From: an uncultured Azospirillum sp.
GTDB lineage: Bacteria > Pseudomonadota > Alphaproteobacteria > RF32 > CAG-239
Reading direction: 5' to 3'
DNA length: 34,147 nucleotides
Assembly (NCBI GenBank): GCA_900538765.1
Contig: UQAB01000019.1
Coordinates: 1-34,147 of the forward strand
Program-made: the position numbers and the translations under genes
Notes under the pieces: generated by a model
Databases searched by the model: none
What the model was told of the DNA's origin: nothing
What the model saw: only the letters and a program-made list of their open reading frames with translations
Shown here: in pieces, positions 25,034 through 31,823 of the stretch
How positions within the stretch are numbered: the first letter of the stretch is position 1
Layout of the letters: every line of letters begins with the position of its first letter

Positions 25034-26533
25034 TCAGAGTTTTTTTTGTTTTTTACGCAGGGAGGATGTAGGGATGTTCAGGCTTTCGCGGTATTTTGCA
25101 ACGGTTCTGCGGGCGATTTTGATACTGTCGCGGGCCAAAATTTCTGCGATTTTATCGTCGGAAAGGATGTTATCGGGCGTTTCCTTGTCAATCAGATTTT
25201 TGATTTTGTGTTTGATGCTCAGGGACGAAACGGCATCTTCTCCGCTATAGTTAGTCATGGCTGTAGTGAAAAAGTATTTGAGCTCAAAAATTCCCAAGGG
25301 CGTATGTACATATTTGTTGGTTGTGACACGGCTGACTGTGCTCTCGTGCATTTCAACGGCTTCGGCGATTGTTTTCAGGGTCAGCGGTTTTAGGTGGTTT
25401 ATGCCTTTTTCAAAGAAATCATACTGGGCTTTGACGATTTCTTCCGTTACCCGGAGAATGGTAACCGCCCGTTGGTGAAGGGATTTGAGCAAAAAACCGG
25501 CGTTGCCGAGCTGAGTTTTCAGGTATCTTTGAGTGTTTTTGTCTTTTCCTCCGATGCGGGTGATTTCGCCGATATACTGCCGGTTTATCAACAGGCGGGG
25601 CAGGGACATATTGTTCAATTCAACGGTGTATCCGCCTTTTTTGCTGCGGCGGACAAAAACATCGGGGATAATGTACTGGATTTGTGTTGTATGGTAATCC
25701 GCAGCCGGCTTGGGATTGACGGATTTTATGTCTTCAATCATCGAGAGCAGGTCTTCTTCGTTGATTTTGAGCAGCTTCAGGAGTTCTTTGTATTTTTTGT
25801 TGCCGAGCAAATCAAGGTGGTTGAGAAGTTTTTTCATCAGGCAGTCCAGGCGGTTTTTTTCTTCCAGTTGGACGGCAATGCATTCCGCCAGGTTTTGTGA
25901 AAATATTCCCGACGGTTCAAAAGTTTTGAGGGTGTTTAAGACTCTCCGGACATTCTGGACGGGGATTTTAAGGCGGGCAGCAATGTTTTCTGCCGAACCG
26001 CGGAAGTAACCGCCGTCGTCAAGATTTTCCATTAAGACGGCGGCGATGATTTTATCGCGGGCGGCGGTGAATTTTAAATTAATTTGTTCGTTGATCAGAT
26101 CGTACAGAGATTTTTCCGATGACAGTTTTTGTTCGAAAAAGTCGTAGTCCGGGGATAAAGCATGGCCGGCGGTTTTGGATTGGGCATAGTCCTGCCAGCC
26201 GTAGTTTTCCGGTACGTCATATCCTTCCCGGTCGCTGCCGTAATCGTCGGCAAAGCTGTTGTCATAATCAATGTCCGGGCTGAACTCTTCCTCGTTTATC
26301 TGATTTTCCTGCGGCGGTGTTTCGTCATAGGCATCAATGTTTTTTTCATCGGGTTCGTATTCGCTTAAACGGGTATCTTCTCTTTCCAAGAAAGGGTTGG
26401 AGGCCAACTCGTTTTCAACGAGCGTGTTCAATTCAAGATTGGACATTTGCAGCAGGTTGATGGCCTGCCGCAGCTGGGGAGTCATTAACAGCGACTGCGA
26501 TTGTTTTATTTCAAGTTTAGGCTCTAATGCCAT
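25034..26533 (-). CDS. rpoN: RNA polymerase sigma-54 factor
   Basis: 499 residues. Sigma-54 directs RNA polymerase to -24/-12 promoters and needs an ATPase activator. The Gln- and Leu-rich region I is at the start (LEIKQSQSLLMTPQLRQAINLLQMS), a very acidic region II at about 55-110, the core-binding domain at about 120-310, then the helix-turn-helix and the RpoN box ARRTVAKYRE near residue 478. All parts needed for function are present. It begins 41 bases after lptB. The lptA-lptB-rpoN-hpf-ptsN order is widely conserved in proteobacteria. Confidence 0.96.
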   Translation of the reverse strand: MALEPKLEIKQSQSLLMTPQLRQAINLLQMSNLELNTLVENELASNPFLEREDTRLSEYEPDEKNIDAYDETPPQENQINEEEFSPDIDYDNSFADDYGSDREGYDVPENYGWQDYAQSKTAGHALSPDYDFFEQKLSSEKSLYDLINEQINLKFTAARDKIIAAVLMENLDDGGYFRGSAENIAARLKIPVQNVRRVLNTLKTFEPSGIFSQNLAECIAVQLEEKNRLDCLMKKLLNHLDLLGNKKYKELLKLLKINEEDLLSMIEDIKSVNPKPAADYHTTQIQYIIPDVFVRRSKKGGYTVELNNMSLPRLLINRQYIGEITRIGGKDKNTQRYLKTQLGNAGFLLKSLHQRAVTILRVTEEIVKAQYDFFEKGINHLKPLTLKTIAEAVEMHESTVSRVTTNKYVHTPLGIFELKYFFTTAMTNYSGEDAVSSLSIKHKIKNLIDKETPDNILSDDKIAEILARDSIKIARRTVAKYRESLNIPTSSLRKKQKKL

Positions 26534-26574
26534 GGCAGTCTGCTATGCTCCTTTTCAGATTAAACAGAAGAACA

Positions 26575-27315
26575 TTACATTGTGAAATTGTCGCCGAGAT
26601 AGACTTTGCGGACTTCTTTGCTGGCGACGATTTCTTCCGGGCTTCCTTCCATAAGAACCGAACCGCCGTGCAGAATATAAGCGCGGTCAATGATGTCCAG
26701 CGTTTCACGGACGTTGTGGTCGGTAATCAGCACGCCAAGGCCGCGGTTTTTCAACTGGGAAACCAGGGTTCTGATTTCACCGACGGCAATCGGGTCAATA
26801 CCGGCGAGCGGTTCGTCGAGCAGGATGAAGTTTGGCTGGCTGGCCAGTGCCCGGGCAATTTCAAGACGGCGGCGCTCACCGCCGGACAGGGCTATTGCCG
26901 GAGATTTGCGAAGGTGGGCAATGGAAAATTCGGACAACAGCTGTTCCAGAAGATTTTCCCGTTCGCTGATGCTGTCAATGACAATTTCGAGGATGGCTTT
27001 GATGTTGTCTTCCACTGTCAATGAGCGGAAGATGGAAGCTTCTTGCGGAAGGTAACCGATACCCATGCGGGCGCGACGGTACATTGGCATATTGGTAATA
27101 TCTTTGCCGTCAATGTGCACATCGCCGTAGTCCGGCGTGATTAAGCCGGTGACGCAATAAAAACAGGTTGTTTTTCCGGCGCCGTTCGGTCCGAGCAGGC
27201 CGACAGCTTCACCCCTTTTGACATTTAAAGAAACATTGCGGAGTACTGGCCGGTTTTTATATTTTTTACCGATGTTGAAAACTTCAAGCGTTGAGGTATG
27301 AGCGTTATTTTGCAT
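26575..27315 (-). CDS. lptB: LPS export ABC transporter ATP-binding protein
   Basis: 246 residues. LptB powers extraction of LPS from the inner membrane by LptFG and pushes it along the Lpt bridge. The ABC motifs are GPNGAGKTT (about 42-50), the Q-loop in YLPQEASIF, signature LSGGERRRLEIARAL, Walker B FILLDEPLAGID and H-loop TDHNV. I start at the ATG at 27315 (MQNNAHTS), preceded by AAGGAT; the open frame further upstream is only the other frame of lptA. The start overlaps the end of lptA by 11 bases. No lptFG genes are in the window. Confidence 0.95.
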   Translation of the reverse strand: MQNNAHTSTLEVFNIGKKYKNRPVLRNVSLNVKRGEAVGLLGPNGAGKTTCFYCVTGLITPDYGDVHIDGKDITNMPMYRRARMGIGYLPQEASIFRSLTVEDNIKAILEIVIDSISERENLLEQLLSEFSIAHLRKSPAIALSGGERRRLEIARALASQPNFILLDEPLAGIDPIAVGEIRTLVSQLKNRGLGVLITDHNVRETLDIIDRAYILHGGSVLMEGSPEEIVASKEVRKVYLGDNFTM

Positions 27316-28132
27316 TGTCGGACGATCCTTGCTGGGGTTGAACCGGTTTTGCCGGCTGAGGCTTTTCTTTTTCCTTTTCTTTTTCTTTAAATACGCCGGA
27401 AACGCGGCCTTTGCCATTATGTGAAAGCATACGGCTGATGCCTGTTTTCAGGTTTGTTTCGGCAAAGTCGCCTTTCAGGATGTTTCCGTCCTGGTTGATG
27501 ACGACTTTATCATAAAGATGGACAAGAGATTTTTTGGGGAAGTAAATTCCACGGAGGGAAGTTGCCGTAGCCTGAGGGGTAACGATTTTGACATTGTCGT
27601 AAATCTCAACGCGTTCCATTTCAAGGTTGCCTTTGTCGTCTTTGGCAAAGTAACTGACCATACGGTCGGAATAAACTTTGTTTTCTTTATCGTCGGCCAT
27701 GACATCGCCGGTGGCAACAGCCATTTGTTTCTCGGGGTAGTAAATGATTTTTTCTTTGGCGGTTATGGTTTCGCCTTTTTCTGTGACGATTTTTGCCGGG
27801 GTGCCGACAAGCGTTATTTCTTCTTTTTTCAAATCATAGTCCATGGTATTGCCGTAGGCTTTGCTGGTTGGTGATACGGCGCGGACATTCCCTTTGGCAT
27901 GAAGGGTTTTAAACTCGGTTTTTCCCTTGGCGTTTTTCGTGTAAAACGCGGTCATTTCGTCGGCGTAAATTGTGTTGTCCTGCTTGTTGGCTACGGCATT
28001 GCCGATGGCGACGATTTTTTGGTCGTTCTGATGGACTTCGACTTTATTGTCCGCGTAAATATTTATTTCCGCAGCTGGCAGAGGGGAGTGCAGCAGCGGC
28101 AACAGGAGCAGACTAAGAAAAAATTTTTTCAT
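27305..28132 (-). CDS. lptA: LPS export periplasmic bridge protein LptA
   Basis: 275 residues, longer than E. coli LptA (185). The signal peptide (hydrophobic about 4-17) probably ends at PLPAA before EINIYADN. Two OstA/LptA-type beta repeats are visible, about 22-120 and 120-235, with recurring patterns such as IYADEMTAFY and VYSDRMVSYF. The C-terminus is a Lys/Glu/Pro/Gln-rich tail. LptA joins LptC in the inner membrane to LptD in the outer membrane and shields lipid A during transit. It lies 20 bases after lptC and overlaps lptB. Confidence 0.92.
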   Translation of the reverse strand: MKKFFLSLLLLPLLHSPLPAAEINIYADNKVEVHQNDQKIVAIGNAVANKQDNTIYADEMTAFYTKNAKGKTEFKTLHAKGNVRAVSPTSKAYGNTMDYDLKKEEITLVGTPAKIVTEKGETITAKEKIIYYPEKQMAVATGDVMADDKENKVYSDRMVSYFAKDDKGNLEMERVEIYDNVKIVTPQATATSLRGIYFPKKSLVHLYDKVVINQDGNILKGDFAETNLKTGISRMLSHNGKGRVSGVFKEKEKEKEKPQPAKPVQPQQGSSDNAK

Positions 28133-28152
28133 CCTTCAATTCCTTAATGTTT

Positions 28153-28806
28153 TCAGTCATCAATAACAATATGCGTTTTTCCGGTGAAAATGATGAGGTT
28201 TTGATCATTGTAAAATTCTACGCCCTCGGCGCTTAGCGTTCCGAGGTCACCGTCTGCGGAAACCGGTGTGACCGAGGTTCCGATTCCGGTTTTAAAATCG
28301 TAAAGAAATTCGGTGGTTTTGGCAGTCATACCGTCACTGTAAAAAACGTCAACCTGTTGTTCCAGTTTCAATGTATTTTTATTTTGATCATAGTATCCCA
28401 GCGGCGATTTTATGTTATACCATGTGCCGTTGGCTGAGGGGATAATACCTTCCGGGTCGGTCAGTTTTATCAGTTTGGAGCCTGGGGAAGTTTCATCAAT
28501 ATTGCGGGCGAGGAAATTGTTGACTTTATTGTTGCGGTCGGTGATGTAAAAATCCGTATTTTCCATATGCAGCTTTTCCAGCTCGCCTTTTTTGGGCAGG
28601 GTGATGTCCAAAGAGATAGTGTCGTCAATTTGGCTGAGATTGGGGATGATAATCAGCATTCCCAGCAAAACGGCGGCAATACTGGGAAGCAGAAGCTTCA
28701 TCATTTTGATGATATGAGTATGTTTGACGAGGGCATCTTCTTTGTTTTGTTGAGGGTGCCTGCCGGTATTGTTGAAATACGAATCGATATTTTTCTGACT
28801 GGCCAA
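28153..28806 (-). CDS. lptC: LPS export inner-membrane protein LptC
   Basis: 217 residues. One membrane segment (about 36-56, LLPSIAAVLLGMLIIIPNL) follows a polar cytoplasmic N-terminus, and the rest is an LptC-type beta domain in the periplasm that passes LPS from LptBFG to LptA. The start is TTG at 28806: the kdsD stop codon TAA lies in the same frame only one codon (GAC) earlier, so no start further upstream is possible, and GGGAG lies about 11 bases before the TTG. An internal ATG (residue 35) would remove the cytoplasmic tail. Sequence conservation in LptC is low, so context carries much of this call. Confidence 0.88.
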   Translation of the reverse strand: MASQKNIDSYFNNTGRHPQQNKEDALVKHTHIIKMMKLLLPSIAAVLLGMLIIIPNLSQIDDTISLDITLPKKGELEKLHMENTDFYITDRNNKVNNFLARNIDETSPGSKLIKLTDPEGIIPSANGTWYNIKSPLGYYDQNKNTLKLEQQVDVFYSDGMTAKTTEFLYDFKTGIGTSVTPVSADGDLGTLSAEGVEFYNDQNLIIFTGKTHIVIDD

Positions 28807-28809
28807 GTC

Positions 28810-29781
28810 TTATGCTACTCCCAGTTTTAAACAGTCATGCAAGTGGATAATACCGACAGGACGTTTGTTGTCGATGACGAACAGCTGGGTAATCCCTTTG
28901 CCGGTATTGTTCATGATGTTTATGACTTCACCCAGCAAAATGTCTCCCGATATGGTTTTAGGATTGGGGGTCATAATGTCTTTGGCCATCATGTTCATGA
29001 TGTTGTTTGACATATAACGGCGCAAGTCGCCGTCGGTGATAATCCCGACAAGTTCGCCCTTGTCATTGATGACGCCGACACAGCCCAGCATTTTGGAAGT
29101 CATGGTCAATAGCGTATCCTGCATGGGGGTGTTTTCCGCGACCAGAGGCATTTCGCCGCCTTTGTGCATGATGTCGGAAGCTTTTTGCAGAAAGGCTCCG
29201 AGTTTTCCGCCGGGGTGGCGCTGTTTGAAATCCGTTTGTGAAAATCCGCGGCGTTCAAGCAAGGCGATGGCTAAGATGTCGCCCAGGACGATTGTAGCTG
29301 TTGTCGAGGAAGTCGGCGCCAGACCCAAGGGGCAGGCTTCGCCGTCGTTGGGAAGTTCCAGCCAGATGTCGGCGGCTTTCCCCAAAGCGCTGTCTTTGTT
29401 TTTAGTCATACCGATAAGCGGGATGCCATAACGTTTGCAATAAAATAAAATGTCGGAAAGTTCTTTGGTTTCCCCTGAGTTTGAAATGGCAACAACACAG
29501 TCTTTTTTGGTAATCATACCGAGATCGCCATGACTGGCTTCCCCCGGATGCACGAAAAATGACGGTGTACCGGTAGACGCCAGCGTTGCGGCAATTTTGC
29601 TGCCGACGTGGCCTGATTTGCCCATACCGGTAATGATGACGCGTCCTTCGGTTTTCTGCATAATGTCCAAGGCTTTGGAGAGGCTGTCGTTGAGGTTGCC
29701 TTCCATCATGCGCAAGGCTTCAATTTCTTTATCTATCGTATGTTTTGCGGACAAGATATCCGGATTTTCATTGTCTGTCAT
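28810..29781 (-). CDS. kdsD: D-arabinose 5-phosphate isomerase
   Basis: 323 residues. It converts D-ribulose 5-phosphate to D-arabinose 5-phosphate, the first step of Kdo synthesis for the LPS inner core. The SIS domain (about 35-170) has ITGMGKSGHVGSK, HPGEASHGDLG and SNSGETKE; the conserved HPGGKLG follows near 192. Two CBS domains fill the C-terminus (DIMHKGGEMPLV... and DIMTPNPKTI...). TGAGGA precedes the ATG. It heads the kdsD-lptC-lptA-lptB run, which links Kdo supply to LPS export. Confidence 0.95.
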   Translation of the reverse strand: MTDNENPDILSAKHTIDKEIEALRMMEGNLNDSLSKALDIMQKTEGRVIITGMGKSGHVGSKIAATLASTGTPSFFVHPGEASHGDLGMITKKDCVVAISNSGETKELSDILFYCKRYGIPLIGMTKNKDSALGKAADIWLELPNDGEACPLGLAPTSSTTATIVLGDILAIALLERRGFSQTDFKQRHPGGKLGAFLQKASDIMHKGGEMPLVAENTPMQDTLLTMTSKMLGCVGVINDKGELVGIITDGDLRRYMSNNIMNMMAKDIMTPNPKTISGDILLGEVINIMNNTGKGITQLFVIDNKRPVGIIHLHDCLKLGVA

Positions 29782-29856
29782 CGTTATTCCTCAGGATAAT
29801 AACATAAAGTATAGTTTTGAAAGTATTATTTTCTTCCGCATAAAGCAAGCATTTTT

Positions 29857-30204
29857 TTATTTATAAACGCGCAGGACATCTCCGGTGACGGTCCATTCCG
29901 TCCGATGATAAAAAGGAAGCAGGCTGATGGTGTTGTGTTCAAGGGTGACATTACCCATATAATCTCCCTGATATTGTCTGACCAGACGGGTAATCATATC
30001 GTCTATTTTCGGTGTTTGGCCAAAAGGAATTATCAATATTTTCTGTTCGGCCGAGGAAATGGAAACCTGTTCGGCGACGGTTTCGTTGGTTATTGCCAAA
30101 TTATAAAGGCTCATCGGCGAAGCGGCGATGACGCCATAACTGCCGTTTGTTGTTGTGCAGGCGCCGAGTATTAAACAGGAAGCGAGGCAAACAGTTTTAA
30201 TCAT
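29857..30204 (-). CDS. Small lipoprotein of unknown function, paralog of the next gene upstream
   Basis: 115 residues. The lipobox LGAC (Cys16) follows a short hydrophobic signal, so the protein should be a lipid-anchored envelope protein. It shares with the neighbouring lipoprotein an early FG/YG-V-I-SP block, a central hydrophobic strand, and a final WTVTGDVL close to TITVTGDAV. I recognise no family with confidence; the pattern is loosely like TRL-like lipoproteins. Its ATG overlaps the stop of the upstream gene (ATGA). It ends 75 bases before kdsD. Confidence 0.7.
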   Translation of the reverse strand: MIKTVCLASCLILGACTTTNGSYGVIAASPMSLYNLAITNETVAEQVSISSAEQKILIIPFGQTPKIDDMITRLVRQYQGDYMGNVTLEHNTISLLPFYHRTEWTVTGDVLRVYK

Positions 30205-30569
30205 TGAAAAAGGTCTCCTTCAATCATCGGCGCCAGGCTGACGGCATCTCCGGTTACCGTAATTGTATTGCTGCCAAAAAAGAAAAACCACTGACCGGAA
30301 TATTCGGCTTTGGCATTGACGAGGATATCGGCGTCATATTTTAACAGGGCGTTTTGCACGGCATTTTCCAGCGAGGGATAACCGTCGGGAAAGAGGAAGT
30401 ATACCTTGCGGCTGTCCGAACCGACAACGCCGGTTTTAATTTTGGCTTTTTCCAGTTGTACGGTTGTCAGGTTGGTGATTTCGGGGGAAACGATGCCGAA
30501 TTCGGCAAAACGGTGCTGGCTGCAGGCCGAGAGCAGCAAAAAGGAGGCGGTGATTGTTTTTTTGAGCAA
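30201..30569 (-). CDS. Small lipoprotein of unknown function
   Basis: 122 residues from a TTG start at 30569, which follows GGGAGAGATAAT and gives a proper signal (MLKKTITASFLLLSAC) with lipobox LSAC (Cys16). The frame stays open to 30725, but the extra part is basic, lies in the promoter region and precedes the signal, so I reject it. The mature part includes a KTGVVGSDSRKVYFLFPDG segment and ends in a strand-rich WFFFFGSNTITVTGDAV segment. It is followed at once by its paralog, probably by tandem duplication. Function is unknown. Confidence 0.68.
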   Translation of the reverse strand: MLKKTITASFLLLSACSQHRFAEFGIVSPEITNLTTVQLEKAKIKTGVVGSDSRKVYFLFPDGYPSLENAVQNALLKYDADILVNAKAEYSGQWFFFFGSNTITVTGDAVSLAPMIEGDLFQ

Positions 30570-30750
30570 ATTATCTCTCCCGAAAAGCGGTTTTATAGAC
30601 TCAAATGGACTCAAATCAGGCGACTCCGATGTTGCGACTCGGCTTCTCTGTCTGAATCTCAGACGGACTTTTAAATGAGTATGCGCGTAAAGCTTTAAAA
30701 GAAGGTTAAATTTTTTTAGACTCAAAAATGATTTTTTTGTAAAAAAGCTG

Positions 30751-30779
30751 TTGACTTAAAGGGAAAGAATAATTAGTAT
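30751..30779 (+). promoter_or_regulatory. Promoter of the rpsL-rpsG-fusA operon
   Basis: TTGACT (30751-30756), a 17-base spacer and TAGTAT (30774-30779) on the plus strand. It gives a leader of roughly 160 bases before rpsL. Confidence 0.65.
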
Positions 30780-30825
30780 GCACTCAATCTTTTGAAACAG
30801 AAGTGTGAAAAGGAGAGAATAAAAT

Positions 30826-30852
30826 TTGTTTAAATTAAGCCTCAGGCTTTGA
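30826..30852 (+). other. Possible 8-codon leader peptide upstream of rpsL
   Basis: AGGAG (30811-30815) lies 10 bases before TTG, opening MFKLSLRL and a stop. The mini-frame runs through the hairpin AAGCC (30837-30841) / GGCTT (30845-30849). It could mark a leader-peptide control or just be a chance frame; the start codon is weak. Confidence 0.3.
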
Positions 30853-30946
30853 TTTTTATGAGTTTTTCCTGTTTCGCAAGGCAGTGATGCGTTGTGAATC
30901 GGGCTTTTTTGTTTAATTTAATAAAATTTAATTAAGGAAATTAGTG

Positions 30947-31318
30947 ATGCCTACAATTAATCAGTTAATTCGTAAATCACGAACACCCAAAGTAAAGAGA
31001 AACAAAGTTCCGGCTTTGAAAGCGTGTCCACAGAAACGCGGTGTTTGTACAAGGGTTTATACAACTACCCCGAAAAAACCGAACTCCGCTTTGCGTAAAG
31101 TGGCTCGTATTCGTCTTACAAACGGCTTTGAAGTAATCAGCTATATCCCTGGTGAAGGTCATAACTTACAAGAACACTCAGTGGTGCTGATTAGAGGCGG
31201 CCGTGTAAAGGACTTGCCAGGTGTTCGCTATCATATCATTCGTGGTACCTTGGATACTCAAGGTGTTTCTAAACGTCGTCAACGTCGTTCTCTGTACGGC
31301 GCAAAGAGACCTAAGTAA
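30947..31318 (+). CDS. rpsL: 30S ribosomal protein S12
   Basis: 123 residues, the normal length. S12 sits at the decoding centre of the small subunit. The conserved PKKPNSALRKVARIRL and GRVKDLPGVRYH segments are intact, and both Lys positions whose change causes streptomycin resistance in other bacteria are Lys here. I start at the ATG at 30947 (MPTINQLIRKSR), with AAGGA 8 bases before it; a GTG one codon earlier is unlikely. First gene of the str operon. Confidence 0.98.
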   Translation: MPTINQLIRKSRTPKVKRNKVPALKACPQKRGVCTRVYTTTPKKPNSALRKVARIRLTNGFEVISYIPGEGHNLQEHSVVLIRGGRVKDLPGVRYHIIRGTLDTQGVSKRRQRRSLYGAKRPK

Positions 31319-31331
31319 GGAGTAATGAAAG

Positions 31332-31802
31332 ATGTCACGTCGTCATACTGCAGAAAAAAGAATCGTACTGCCCGACGCTAAATATCATAACGTCGTCGTT
31401 ACGAAATTTATTAACAATGTTATGGAGCATGGTAAAAAAGCCGTTGCCGAAAAAATCGTTTATTCGGCTTTTGATATTATTGCCCAGAAATCAAAACAGG
31501 ATGCTTTGAGCGTCTTTAACGAAGCTATTGAAAATGTTAAGCCGATGGTTGAAGTTCGTTCCCGTCGTGTCGGCGGCGCAACCTACCAGGTTCCGTCAGA
31601 AGTCAGAGCTGAACGCCGTCAGGCTTTGGCAATCCGCTGGATTGTCGGTGCCGCCCACAAGCGTTCGGAAACAACAATGACCGAAAGACTTGCCAACGAA
31701 TTGTTGGATGCTTATGCCAATAAGGGTTCCGCCGTTAAAAAGCGTGAAGATACCCATAAGATGGCTGAAGCTAACAAAGCTTTCTCTCACTTCAAGTTCT
31801 AA
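31332..31802 (+). CDS. rpsG: 30S ribosomal protein S7
   Basis: 156 residues, the normal length. S7 nucleates assembly of the 30S head and contacts the E-site tRNA. The typical N-terminal RRHTAEKR, the KPMVEVRSRRVGGATYQVP block and the WIVGAAHKR segment are present. AAGGAG near the end of rpsL and in the 13-base gap serves as its ribosome-binding site. In E. coli S7 represses this operon; whether that holds here is not visible. Confidence 0.98.
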   Translation: MSRRHTAEKRIVLPDAKYHNVVVTKFINNVMEHGKKAVAEKIVYSAFDIIAQKSKQDALSVFNEAIENVKPMVEVRSRRVGGATYQVPSEVRAERRQALAIRWIVGAAHKRSETTMTERLANELLDAYANKGSAVKKREDTHKMAEANKAFSHFKF

Positions 31803-31823
31803 CGGTAACACAGGGAAAATACA

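Larger units (their letters stand above)
30570..30946. other. Divergent intergenic region between lipoproteins and rpsL, rich in GANTC sites
   Basis: About 375 bp. It contains seven GANTC sites, at 30598, 30608, 30622, 30636, 30654, 30719 and 30896 (first base), five of them within 61 bp. It also has a promoter for rpsL at 30751-30779, and a leader with a strong ribosome-binding-site-like AAAAGGAGAG, an 8-codon mini-frame and a small AAGCC/GGCTT hairpin. GANTC is the target of the CcrM methyltransferase in alphaproteobacteria. Confidence 0.7.

Noticed and set aside
30570..30725. N-terminal extension of the upstream lipoprotein
   Set aside because: It would put a basic 52-residue stretch before a complete signal peptide and lipobox, and it overlaps the GANTC cluster; the TTG at 30569 has a good ribosome-binding site.
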